This document shows, in pieces, positions 17,294 to 26,298 of a DNA stretch of 64,000 nt. The translations under genes and the position numbers were made by a program. The notes below the pieces were generated by a model. The model had not been told where the DNA came from and did no database searches. It saw only the letters and a list, made by a program, of their open reading frames with translations. Source of the DNA: CALLMM01 sp964429855 (lineage in GTDB: Bacteria; Armatimonadota; Chthonomonadetes; Chthonomonadales; CAJBBX01); assembly GCA_964429855.1 (NCBI GenBank), contig CAYSDM010000015.1, positions 1 to 64,000 on the forward strand, in the 5' to 3' direction. Within the stretch, counting starts at the first letter, position 1, and each line of letters opens with the position of its first letter.

Positions 17294-19363
17294 ATGAATA
17301 GTGGAAACCGATTAAGTTGGAACCAGGTACGCATCAATGCTGCCCGATTCGCCGATGAGTGGAAACAGGCATGATACGAACGGGGAGAGACGCAGAGTTT
17401 TTATAACGACTTTTTCGAGGTGTTCGGCGTCAAGCGGCGCAAAGTCGCCTCGTTTGAGGAGCCGGTCAACATTGCGGCGTCGGAGTTGATGGGCGAACTG
17501 CACGATGCGCTGCAAGAGGCGGGCTACCGGGGGCATGACCTTGAGCGGCTGCTGGTGCGGCTGCTGTTCTGTCTGTTTGCGGATGATACGGGTATCTTTG
17601 AGCCAAAAGACCTGTTTCAAGATTTGATTGAGCAGCGCACGAGCGAAGACGGCTCGAACATCGGACAGTGGCTTATGCAGTTGTTCGAGGTGCTGAACGA
17701 GCCAGAAACCGAGCGGCAGACCAACCTGGACGAAGACCTCCAAGCCTTCCCCTACGTGAATGGAGACCTCTTTGTCGAGCGGCTGCGTATTCCTGCCTTT
17801 ACGAAGGAGATGCGGGCGGTTTTGCTGCGTGCCTGCGCGTTCAAGTGGGATGCGGTTTCGCCCGCGATTTTCGGCGCGTTGTTTCAGTCGGTGATGGATC
17901 GGGAGCATCGGCGGGCGCAGGGGGCGCACTACACCACCGAGCGCAACATTCTGAAGGTGATCGAGCCGCTGTTTCTGGACGAACTGCGGGCGGAATTTCA
18001 GCGATTACGGGAGCAGCGGGAGCAGGTACGGCGCATTGCAGGGCTTGGGGGCAGCGGCGGCACGCTGGACTATGTGACGGCGTGGTTCCTGAAGGCAGGC
18101 GACTATGCGCGGGCCGGGAAGGCGCGGGTCGGCTTTGTGGCGACCAACTCCATCACCCAGGGCGAACAGGTGGCGCAGTTGTGGCCCCTGCTGTTTCAGC
18201 GGTGCGGGCTGGAGATCGCTTTCGCGCATTCGACGTTTGCGTGGGGCAGCGATGCGCGAGGCATGGCGCATGTGCATGTGGTGATACTGGGATTGACGCG
18301 GCGGGAAGACGAGCCGAGAGCGAAGCGGCTGTTTACGTATGCGGACATCAAAGGCGACCCGGTGGAGAGCGTCCATGCGAAACTGTCGCCGTACCTGATA
18401 GATGCGGCGAACCTGAGCGACCCGCACCTGGTTGTAAGCGAGGCTTCGCGCCCGCAGAATGGGCTGCCGCAACTTATTATTGGGTCAAAGCCGATAGACG
18501 GCGGGCATCTCATTTTTACGCCGGAGGAGCGGGACGCCTTTCTACATCTTGAGCCGGAAGCCGCGCCATTCCTGCGTCCGTATATTGGCGCAGAGGAACT
18601 CATCAATGGTTCTATCCGCTACATTCTCGCGCTCCATGAGGCGACACCTGCGGAACTGCGCCGCTTGCCTTGCGTTCTGGAACGGCTGGAAAGAGTGCGG
18701 CAGCACCGCCTGAAAAGCAAGAGTGCGCCCACGAATGGCCTTGCTGCCACACCAGCCCTTTATCACGTCAATGTGCTACCGACGCGCCCATTTCTTGCGA
18801 TTCCCGAAGTGAGTTCAGAGCGACGCGAATATGCGCCGATTGCTTATCTGGAACCGCCTATCGTGCCAAGCAACCTGCTTCGCGTTTTACCGGATGTCTC
18901 GTTGTGGCTGTTTGGGCTGCTCACCTCCCGGATGCATATGGCGTGGCTTCGCGCCATTGGCGGCAGACTCAAAAGCGATTACCGTTAAACGATTGGGGTG
19001 GTCTATAACACGTTTCCGCTGCCAGCGCTTTCGGCGGCGGACAAGACCCGCCTGGATGGGCTGGCGCAGAAGGTGCTGGATGGACGCGCCGCCTTTCCCG
19101 ATTCGTCGCTTGCCGACCTCTACGACCGCCTGACGATGCCGCCCGCACTCCACAGAGCGCATCAGGCATTGGATGCCGCTGTGGACGCGCTGTATCGTCC
19201 GCAGCCCTTTGCCGATGACCGCGAACGGGCGGAGCATCTCCTTGTGCGCTGCGAAGCGTTGACGGCAGGATTGAAACGCGGTACACTGTGGCAAGAACGG
19301 TGTGCCGCGTTTTGTTTTCGACACCCGGCACCTGCCCGAAGCGAGCGAATGAGGCAAAGATGA
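17294..19363 (+). pseudogene. Decayed MmeI-type (type IIG) restriction-modification gene lacking its methyltransferase core
   Basis: One reading frame across this span encodes pieces of an MmeI-like enzyme, a single chain that normally carries nuclease, helical spacer, N6-adenine methyltransferase, target-recognition and C-terminal domains. Three lesions are visible. An in-frame TGA at 17372-17374 cuts the N-terminus just before YERGETQSFYNDFFEVFGV. Near 18040, the helical region (YTTERNILKVIEPLFLDEL) joins directly to GGSGGTLDYVTAWFLKAGDY, so the part that should hold the SAM motif and the NPP[F/Y] motif is missing in frame. A TAA at 18986-18988 breaks LKSDYR from TIGVVYNTFPLPALS, where the family has a tyrosine. 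The frame then runs to the ATG of the GH36 gene. The middle 522 residues (17420-18988) remain open and could be translated, but without catalysis of methylation. Family call is from remembered motifs. Confidence 0.85.
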
Positions 19364-21981
19364 AGCAGCTATTCCTGTGGACCACGACCGTTGTCTGTAT
19401 GGGAGGGCTTCTGATGAGCGGTTCCGAGAGAACCCGGGCGGATTCTGCCGACGTTCCCGGGACGATTGTGATGTCTGCGGAGGAGAAGGCGGCGGCGCAG
19501 CGCTGGATAGAGGCGCATCTGGTCGGAAAAGAGGCGGCGCTTCCCTTCTCGTTTATCTATGAAGGACGCCCTTCTGCCTCGCTGATGACGACCTGGACGC
19601 GCAAGATGAGCCGACGACGACTCGATCCGGCGCGTACACAGATCACGCTGACCTGGACCGACCCCCGGACGCGGTTGACCGCGCGATGCGTCTGCGTGCA
19701 GTACCATAACTTCCCGACGGTAGAGTGGACGCTCTACTTCAAAAACGGGGGCGACAAGGATACGCCGATCCTTTCGGAGATACAGGCGCTGGACACCACC
19801 TTCCGACGCGCCGGCGAGCGGGAGTTTATCCTGCATCATCAAACCGGCTCGCCAATGGGACCGAACGATTATCAGCCTTTCGTCTCCCTCCTTCCGCCGA
19901 AAGAGAGCCTCCGTTTCGCTGCGCGCGCCGGTCGCGGAACCGATCCGGTGCTGCCCTATTTTAACCTGGAGTCGGATCACGGCGGCGCGATTCTGGTGAT
20001 CGGGTGGCCCGGTCAATGGGCGGCGCAGTTCATTCGCGACGATTCGAAGAGCCTGCGCGTGCGCGCCGGACAGGAGTTGACGCGCCTGCGCCTGCGTCCC
20101 GGCGAGGAGATTCGCTCCCCGCTGGTGGTGGCGCAGGTCTATCGCGGCGACTGGATACGCGGGCAGAATCTCTGGCGCCGCTGGATGCTGGCGCACAATC
20201 TGCCCCGACCGGGCGGAAAACTGCCTCCCCCGCAGTTGAACGCCTGCAGTTCCCATCAGTACGGCGAAATGATCCACGCCAATGAAGCCAATCAGATCAT
20301 GTTCGTGGATCGCTATCTGAAAGAGGGCATCGTGCTGGACTACTGGTGGATGGATGCGGGCTGGTATATCAACAACGGCTCCTGGGTCAATACCGGAACC
20401 TGGGAGGTGGATAAAAAGCGGTTTCCGGGCGGTCTGCGCGCCATCACCGATCATGCGCGCGCAAAAGGCGTGAAGAGTATCGTCTGGTTCGAGCCGGAGC
20501 GGGTAACGTCGGGAACCATGCTCGCCCGGAAACATCCAGACTGGCTGCTGAACGCCCCGCCGGAAGCGGGAAGCTCCATCGCCGGACTTCAGGCGCGCCG
20601 TCTGTCCGGGCAGACCGATCCCTGTGTCACCTACAACCCCACCGCCTACCCGATGCGGGCGTTCGGAATCGTCTGGGAGCCGGGGCGCTTCGCGCTGCAC
20701 CCCGGACCGACCGGAGAGTACTGCGTGACGCGCTGGAACGCGCCCGAATCCGCCGCCTGCACGCTAGAGGGCGAATTTGTCGGTATCTCGGACCACGCGA
20801 CCACCGATGTCCATATTCTGCATAACGGTACGTCTCTCTTCAACGGCTTTATCAACGTCAACGGGCAGGGAAACCGGGCGGCGTTTCGCTGCGAGATAAC
20901 GGTTCAGAAGGGGGATCGGCTCGATTTTGCGGTCGGTCCGGGGAATGGACGCTATGAGAGCGATACGACCGGGGTTGCGCTGACCATTCGCTGCGCCTCC
21001 GGCAAGATATACCGGCCGACCGATGGCGACTCTGTTCGGAAAAATCCTTCCGGTCCCTGGAGCTACGGCGTTGTGCCGCCGGGCGAGAAGCCGGACGCCG
21101 CGCGTTTTCAGCTTTTCCCGGAGTATGAGGTCGGAGGGGATGGCGGCACGAAGCTGCTGAATCTGGGAAATCCGCAGGCGCGCCGCTGGCTGACGGAGCA
21201 TGTGACGCGGACGCTGCGCGAGCAGGGCATTGATCTCTACCGACAGGACTTCAATATGGACCCGCTTGCCTACTGGCGCGCCGCCGATCCGGAGGATCGG
21301 CAGGGAATCGCCGAAATCCGGCATATCGAGGGGTATCTGACCTACTGGGACACCCTGCAAAAGCGGTTCCCGAATATGCTGATAGACACCTGCGCCAGTG
21401 GAGGGCGCCGCAACGACCTGGAGACGCTGCGGCGCGCCGTGCCGCTCCTGCGCAGCGACTACATTCTGGAACCGGTCGGTCAGCAGGGACACACCTACGG
21501 AATCGCTCTCTGGATGCCGTTTTTCGGAACCGGGATGAACTCGATGGACTCCTATCTGTTCCGCAGCGCGATGTGTCCCGGCATGATCGCCTGCTACGAT
21601 ATGCGACCGGAAAACCGCGCGGACTTTGCGCCTCTGCGTCGGCTGGTGGCGCAATGGCGAGAGATCAGCCCCTGCTTCTTCGGGGACTACTACCCGCTGA
21701 CCCCCTACTCTCTGAATGCCGATGACTGGATCGCCTGGCAGTTTAATCTGCCGGAGAAGGGCGAGGGAATGGTGCAGGCGTTTCGCCGCGCCGAGTGCAA
21801 TGGGGAGACGCTGACCGTGACTCTTCAGGGACTCGACCCGCAAGGAGCCTATCAGGTTCGCAATCTGGACGGGGGCGAATGGGAGCAGTCAGGCGAGGAG
21901 TTGATGCGGAGCGGCTTGAAGATCACCCTCGCGCAGAAGCCCGGCGCGGGGGTACTGGTCTACCGACGAAAGGCGCGGTGA
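19360..21981 (+). CDS. Secreted GH36-like alpha-galactosidase with an inserted beta-sandwich domain
   Basis: An 873-residue exported glycosidase. The ATG at 19360 gives a good signal peptide (KQLFLWTTTVVCMGGLLMSG); the longer frame upstream belongs to the pseudogene. A beta-sandwich N-domain leads to a (beta/alpha)8 barrel with LDYWWMDAGWY near residue 325 and IVWFEPERV near 375. The nucleophile is in DLYRQDFNMD near residue 630, and the acid/base in LLRSDYILEP near 703. Between barrel strands, about residues 430-550 form an extra domain (LEGEFVGISDH...TTDVHILHNG) of a type seen as a stand-alone sandwich in planctomycete-type secreted proteins. GH36/GH27 enzymes release alpha-galactose; the exact sugar here is not certain. 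Eight bases separate it from the next gene. Confidence 0.85.
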   Translation: MKQLFLWTTTVVCMGGLLMSGSERTRADSADVPGTIVMSAEEKAAAQRWIEAHLVGKEAALPFSFIYEGRPSASLMTTWTRKMSRRRLDPARTQITLTWTDPRTRLTARCVCVQYHNFPTVEWTLYFKNGGDKDTPILSEIQALDTTFRRAGEREFILHHQTGSPMGPNDYQPFVSLLPPKESLRFAARAGRGTDPVLPYFNLESDHGGAILVIGWPGQWAAQFIRDDSKSLRVRAGQELTRLRLRPGEEIRSPLVVAQVYRGDWIRGQNLWRRWMLAHNLPRPGGKLPPPQLNACSSHQYGEMIHANEANQIMFVDRYLKEGIVLDYWWMDAGWYINNGSWVNTGTWEVDKKRFPGGLRAITDHARAKGVKSIVWFEPERVTSGTMLARKHPDWLLNAPPEAGSSIAGLQARRLSGQTDPCVTYNPTAYPMRAFGIVWEPGRFALHPGPTGEYCVTRWNAPESAACTLEGEFVGISDHATTDVHILHNGTSLFNGFINVNGQGNRAAFRCEITVQKGDRLDFAVGPGNGRYESDTTGVALTIRCASGKIYRPTDGDSVRKNPSGPWSYGVVPPGEKPDAARFQLFPEYEVGGDGGTKLLNLGNPQARRWLTEHVTRTLREQGIDLYRQDFNMDPLAYWRAADPEDRQGIAEIRHIEGYLTYWDTLQKRFPNMLIDTCASGGRRNDLETLRRAVPLLRSDYILEPVGQQGHTYGIALWMPFFGTGMNSMDSYLFRSAMCPGMIACYDMRPENRADFAPLRRLVAQWREISPCFFGDYYPLTPYSLNADDWIAWQFNLPEKGEGMVQAFRRAECNGETLTVTLQGLDPQGAYQVRNLDGGEWEQSGEELMRSGLKITLAQKPGAGVLVYRRKAR

Positions 21982-21988
21982 AACGGCC

Positions 21989-23509
21989 ATGCCGCGCCGC
22001 GCTCTGACAGGACCATCGGGCGGGAGGCGAATAGGACTGGTCGGGCTGGCGCTCATCGCGTTGATATTCGCCGTGAAAGGTCAGGAGATGGGAAACAGTC
22101 AGACCCCGGCTCCGGCAGATCGCTCCGTCATCTATCAGGAGGGCGCCTCCTCCGGGGGAGCGCTGGAGAGAGGAAAAGCGGTTCCCGCCCGTCCCGGACC
22201 GCATCTGCTGCTGGATGACTACCTGATCGCCGAAAGCCGCAATCTGCGGCGCGAGGTGTTTCAACCACGCCGCGATCCCGCTATTCCCAACCCGATTGTG
22301 ACCGGACCGCTGGATCGCTGTTTTCAGCCCTATCTGACCGTTCTGCGCGATCCCGACACCCGGCGATATCGTATCTGGTACGGCGCTTCGCGGGAGGACA
22401 GGCACACCTCCCGTTCGCATCTGGCGACGATGGAGTCGACAGACGGCATCCATTTCATCCGCCCGCATCGAATCTGTAACACGCCGGAGATACAGTTCGG
22501 TTCGGAGGTGATAGATCGCGGGGCAAAGCATCCGGATCGCGCCTCTCGCTATGTCTACAGCTACTGGCTTGATGGCGGGATGCGGCTGCTGGCGTCGGCG
22601 GACGGGCTGAACTGGCATCCGCTGACTCCGGGCGTCGTTTTAGCGCACGATCACGATATTACTGGCATTGACTACGATCCGATCCGGCAGGTCTACGTGG
22701 CGACCATCTCCACCTTTACCACCGGAAAACCGTGGACCGGGCAGCGCCGCACCACCATGATGAGCTTCAGCAAAGACCTGCTTCAATGGGAAGCTCCCTG
22801 GTTCGCGCTGACCGCCAGCGACCGGCTGGATGAGGGAGAGACGCAGTTCTATGCGATGGACGGCTATCTGACGCGCGGCACGGTGCGGATCGGCATGGTC
22901 AAAATCCTGCGGGATGACCTGCAGGCGGCCGGAACGCAGCCCGGAAGCTTCGGAAGGGCGCACACCTCGCTGGCATGGAGCCGGGACGGGCGCACCTGGG
23001 TGAGAGACCGGGCGAAGTTCTTCGAGCCGGACGACGATCCACGCGCCTGGGATCACGCGCACGCCTGGATAGATGAACAGTTGATCGTCGGGGAGAAGGT
23101 CTATCTCTACTACGGCGGCTACAAGCAGGGACACAAGGTGAACCGATTTGAAGAGCGGCAGATCGGGCTGGTCACCATGCCGCTGGATCGCTATGTGGCG
23201 CGAAGGGCTTCCGGGGCAGAGCCGGGAACGCTCCGTACGGTTCCGTTTGTTCTCTCCAAATCCTCTGGCAAGTTGTCCGTCAATGCGGACGCAAGCAGGG
23301 GAGCACTCCTTGTGCAGGTGCGCGATGCCGAAACCGGAGAGATTCTGCCCGGACTGCGTTTCGCCGACTGCCGTCCTCTCACCCGCGACGGGCTTCGCGT
23401 GCCGGTGCGCTGGAGGAAGGCGGGGCTGTCCGGTCTGGCGGGTCGGCGGGTGCAGTTGGAGTTTGAACTGACAGACGCTTCGCTGTTCGCCTTCTCCTTC
23501 GGCGATTAG
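21989..23509 (+). CDS. Secreted five-bladed propeller-like protein of unknown function
   Basis: A 506-residue protein with an N-terminal hydrophobic stretch (IGLVGLALIALIFAVKG) that looks like a signal peptide. The body starts with HLLLDDYLIAESRNLRR and has repeated motifs such as DTRRYRIWYGAS, RYVYSYWLDGG and KVYLYYGGYK, typical of GH32/GH43-like propellers found in polysaccharide-degrading bacteria. The C-terminal 110 residues look like a small sandwich (VPVRWRKAGLSGLAGRRVQ). I recognise the general family, not an activity. Its closeness to the GH36 gene suggests action on the same glycan. Confidence 0.7.
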   Translation: MPRRALTGPSGGRRIGLVGLALIALIFAVKGQEMGNSQTPAPADRSVIYQEGASSGGALERGKAVPARPGPHLLLDDYLIAESRNLRREVFQPRRDPAIPNPIVTGPLDRCFQPYLTVLRDPDTRRYRIWYGASREDRHTSRSHLATMESTDGIHFIRPHRICNTPEIQFGSEVIDRGAKHPDRASRYVYSYWLDGGMRLLASADGLNWHPLTPGVVLAHDHDITGIDYDPIRQVYVATISTFTTGKPWTGQRRTTMMSFSKDLLQWEAPWFALTASDRLDEGETQFYAMDGYLTRGTVRIGMVKILRDDLQAAGTQPGSFGRAHTSLAWSRDGRTWVRDRAKFFEPDDDPRAWDHAHAWIDEQLIVGEKVYLYYGGYKQGHKVNRFEERQIGLVTMPLDRYVARRASGAEPGTLRTVPFVLSKSSGKLSVNADASRGALLVQVRDAETGEILPGLRFADCRPLTRDGLRVPVRWRKAGLSGLAGRRVQLEFELTDASLFAFSFGD

Positions 23510-24630
23510 CGCAGGCGATTCTCCCACAGTTCAATCGGCGAGTAGGAGTCGTTGCTCTGCCCCCAGTTGGCTCCGATCACATCCAGATCGCCGTCGCGAC
23601 CGATGTCGGCAACGCGAATGTTATGCGATCCGGTTTCAGCCAGCGTCTGCTCCTTCCACGGCAGCGCGCCGCCCTGATTCCGATGAATACGTATGCGCTT
23701 TCGGGGCGACTGTTCCATCTCTGCCGTCACCACATCCAGATCGCCGTCGTTATCCATGTCGGCGACTTTGAAGGTGTGGGCATGGCTGATATCATCGGAG
23801 ATGGTGTGCGGTTTCCAGACTCCGCGCCGGGGATCGGTCGGGGCAGCATACCAGATCAGCTTCCCGCCGCTCTCCGCCGGAGCCAGCAGCACATCCATCC
23901 GCCCGTCTCGATTCATATCTGCCACTGCCACCCCCGAATCTTCGGGCCAGCCGGGGGCGATCTCATGCCGTTCCCATTTCGCGCCTGCCGGGTTGGCAGG
24001 GCACTCCAGCCAGTAGCCGTTTTGCGCGATATCCAGATCGCCGTCCCGGTCCAGGTCTCCCAGCGCCGTCCCGCCCCGCCCGCCGGTCGGAATCCGGATG
24101 GGGGTCCAGTCCGCCGGAGTCTTTTGCAGGAAGACCGTCGTCTCTCCTTCCCGTGCGACGACATCCAGCTTCCCGTCGCGGTTGATGTCGCCGACCTCCA
24201 GATCGTGCCCACGCGCCTCTCCCACCGTGATCGGCGTCCATGCGCCTCCGCCGCGCTGCGGGTTGCGATACCAGAGTATCCTGCCCTGAGGATAGTCGGG
24301 AACGAGGATATCGGTATCGCCGTCGTTGTCCACGTCGCCGGTCTGCATATCGGTCGTGAAGACGATTCGCGGGTCAATTACCCGCTTTGTCCAGCGCGGA
24401 TACTCGTACCACTGCAGAGGTGTCGTCGAATCGTCCGCGACGATCACATCCGGGAATCCGTCACCATTGATGTCGCCGACCGCCTTGCAGTCTGCCCCGG
24501 TGTTGTTCGGGTCAATCTTCACATGACGGAAAGGAATGGCGGAGTCCGGCGCGGAGATTATCTCCTTCAGGGATGCCGACATCCCCATTGCCAGGACGGC
24601 GATTGCCATTGTGAGGCTGCCCCGAATCAT
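23506..24630 (-). CDS. Secreted FG-GAP/VCBS repeat protein
   Basis: A 374-residue exported protein built of seven FG-GAP-type repeats. Each carries a calcium-loop motif: DINGDGFPDV, DVDNDGDTDI, DINRDGKLDV, DLDRDGDLDI, DMNRDGRMDV, DMDNDGDLDV and DIGRDGDLDV. The repeats should form a beta-propeller that binds calcium in each blade. A hydrophobic N-terminus (TMAIAVLAMGMSASL) serves as signal peptide, and AAGGAGATC lies 8 bases before the ATG. Its 3' end overlaps the end of the convergent propeller gene by four bases. The role is probably carbohydrate or matrix binding at the surface; no catalytic motif is seen. Confidence 0.88.
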   Translation of the reverse strand: MIRGSLTMAIAVLAMGMSASLKEIISAPDSAIPFRHVKIDPNNTGADCKAVGDINGDGFPDVIVADDSTTPLQWYEYPRWTKRVIDPRIVFTTDMQTGDVDNDGDTDILVPDYPQGRILWYRNPQRGGGAWTPITVGEARGHDLEVGDINRDGKLDVVAREGETTVFLQKTPADWTPIRIPTGGRGGTALGDLDRDGDLDIAQNGYWLECPANPAGAKWERHEIAPGWPEDSGVAVADMNRDGRMDVLLAPAESGGKLIWYAAPTDPRRGVWKPHTISDDISHAHTFKVADMDNDGDLDVVTAEMEQSPRKRIRIHRNQGGALPWKEQTLAETGSHNIRVADIGRDGDLDVIGANWGQSNDSYSPIELWENRLR

Positions 24631-24682
24631 GGTGACGATCTCCTTTATGAGTGCGTGTCGCTTTCCGGTTCATACGGGTTCG

Positions 24683-25681
24683 CTATCGCCAGTGTTCCGG
24701 GAATCGCGTGTTCGGGAAGATCGTCTGCGCCTCCTGCAGCATCTCCCGCCAGTCCTGACGGGTATACCGATCCGACAGGTGAAAGAGAACCAGCGCGCCG
24801 AACTCGCCTGCAAGGGCAAGCTGCGCGGCATCGGTCGCCGTCAGATGGTAGTTACGTATCGCCAGTTCCCGATCCGCGTGCCGGTACTGGCTCTCGCAGA
24901 GGACCGTCTGACATCCCTTCAGCCGATCCGCCAGAAACTCTCGCGTCTCCTCATCCATTCGAAAGTCGGTCAGGTAGGCGAGGGAGTCGCCGGGCGTCTC
25001 GATCAGGAGGGCTTCGCGCAGCGTTGTCAGCGCATATCGCCTTTCCCCGATCTCCACTTCCGTCTGTCCGGGCAGCGGCTCTTTCAACGCTTTTATCCAT
25101 GCGCCGTGCGGCAGCCCCATCGCCTGCATCTTCTCTGTGTCCACATTGAAGCGCGGCTTCTCGCGCAGCAGATAGCCGAGGGAGGGGGTATTGTGATCGA
25201 GCGTGAACGCCTCCATCGTATAACGCTCCGTATTCAGAATGAGGCTGCCTCCGGCCGAGGTCTCCTCTTCATGGACGACCTCAAAGGCTTCTGAAAGCTC
25301 AAAGCGCGCCGTTTTCTGATACTCGGGAAAGATATCGGTGACGCGCCATGTTCCGGTCTGATAGTGGTGCAGGTTGTAGAGAAAGCCCCGAAAGCGATGA
25401 TGCAGGATACGCGCTGTATTCGGAGGACCCCAGATTCGGTTAGGCGGGGAGAGGCGGTTATAGGTTCGACGGAAGAAGGAGTCGAAGCCGCCGACATGAT
25501 CCATATGCAGGTGCGAGAAGCAGAGATGGTTGATCGCCAGGATTTCGGCGCGCGAAAGGGCGGAGAGGCATCCCTCCCCGCAGTCGAACAACAGCCGTTC
25601 GATCCCCTGTCCGCTGTCCAGACGCGCCAGCAGCGCGTTATCGCGACCGGGGTCACCGAGAACTTGCCAGGAGATGGTCAA
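24683..25681 (-). CDS. Metallo-beta-lactamase fold hydrolase, RNase Z-like
   Basis: A 332-residue protein whose metal-binding motif H-x-H-x-D-H is in FSHLHMDHVGGFDSFF near residue 57. Later ligands are probably the histidine of TLDHNTPSLGYLL, the aspartate of LAYLTDFR, and the final histidine of LVLFHLSDRY. The pattern is that of tRNA 3' processing endoribonuclease Z and related hydrolases. The start is a TTG read from the family-like beginning TISWQVLGD; a promoter-like pair sits so close that the message may have almost no leader. A second, more distant member of this fold lies at 57.4-58.4 kb, so this one need not be the housekeeping RNase Z. Confidence 0.8.
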   Translation of the reverse strand: MTISWQVLGDPGRDNALLARLDSGQGIERLLFDCGEGCLSALSRAEILAINHLCFSHLHMDHVGGFDSFFRRTYNRLSPPNRIWGPPNTARILHHRFRGFLYNLHHYQTGTWRVTDIFPEYQKTARFELSEAFEVVHEEETSAGGSLILNTERYTMEAFTLDHNTPSLGYLLREKPRFNVDTEKMQAMGLPHGAWIKALKEPLPGQTEVEIGERRYALTTLREALLIETPGDSLAYLTDFRMDEETREFLADRLKGCQTVLCESQYRHADRELAIRNYHLTATDAAQLALAGEFGALVLFHLSDRYTRQDWREMLQEAQTIFPNTRFPEHWR

Positions 25682-25687
25682 TTTATG

Positions 25688-25716
25688 ATTTTACCTTAAG
25701 GTGTAGCCTGACTCAA
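25688..25716 (-). promoter_or_regulatory. Sigma70-like promoter for the RNase Z-like gene
   Basis: Read on the minus strand, TTGAGT (25716-25711) and TAAAAT (25693-25688) are 17 bases apart. The predicted start of transcription falls within a few bases of the TTG start codon, so the mRNA would be leaderless or nearly so. Only the match and spacing support this. Confidence 0.5.
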
Positions 25717-26298
25717 CGAGGTCCCCACCAACTCACCCACCGATCCATCGGCTGTATTTAGGCTTCTGATCGAAAGCCAAACGCTGCCGCATCGAGCAAT
25801 CTCTCGCCAAAAGTTGCATAGCGAGCGATACTTCGCTACGACTTCCTCCTCACATGTTTTAGACGCCCATCGATTCTCCTCTTCACCTCAGCCTCTCGAT
25901 ACGCATCGCTTTGAACACTCTCTGACGACTCTCAGTCGAACGCGTTGTGGGGCATTTCGCAGTCTTCTCGCGCAGACAGGCGTCACTCTGGCTACTCCTG
26001 TCCCAGTAACCCTCCGCATCCGCCCTTCGTGTATTGAGTTTCATGTTACCATGTCTCACTTCCCGACCGCGATCCTCGCGATCTTGGGGGACATCGTAAA
26101 AAACTCTCCCGGTAAGTGGAATAGTCATCAGGAGAGTGCGCGAAGAAGAGAGGTGAGTTCTGCCTTGAGCGTATTCGGTCCGGGATGTAGACGCGAACGA
26201 GGACCATGGATAGGCTAACGACCAGACTCACCTGCCCGCTCCGCACCATCTGTTCACCCAGGGAGACGGATGACGGGCGGCGCGCAGGCAAGCGACCG
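25717..26298. other. Gene-free stretch of about 580 bases between two minus-strand genes
   Basis: The stretch lies downstream of the phospholipase D gene and upstream of the RNase Z-like gene. The frames found here have poor start contexts, unusual composition for this genome and no family I recognise. A small inverted repeat (AGCGA...TCGCT) occurs near 25820. I see no tRNA, transposase, CRISPR or clear terminator. It could be a relic of a deleted gene or hold an unrecognised RNA. Confidence 0.5.

Noticed and set aside
17372..17374. The in-frame TGA as a selenocysteine codon
   Set aside because: The position is before the conserved core, no family member uses selenocysteine there, and the gene has two other lesions.
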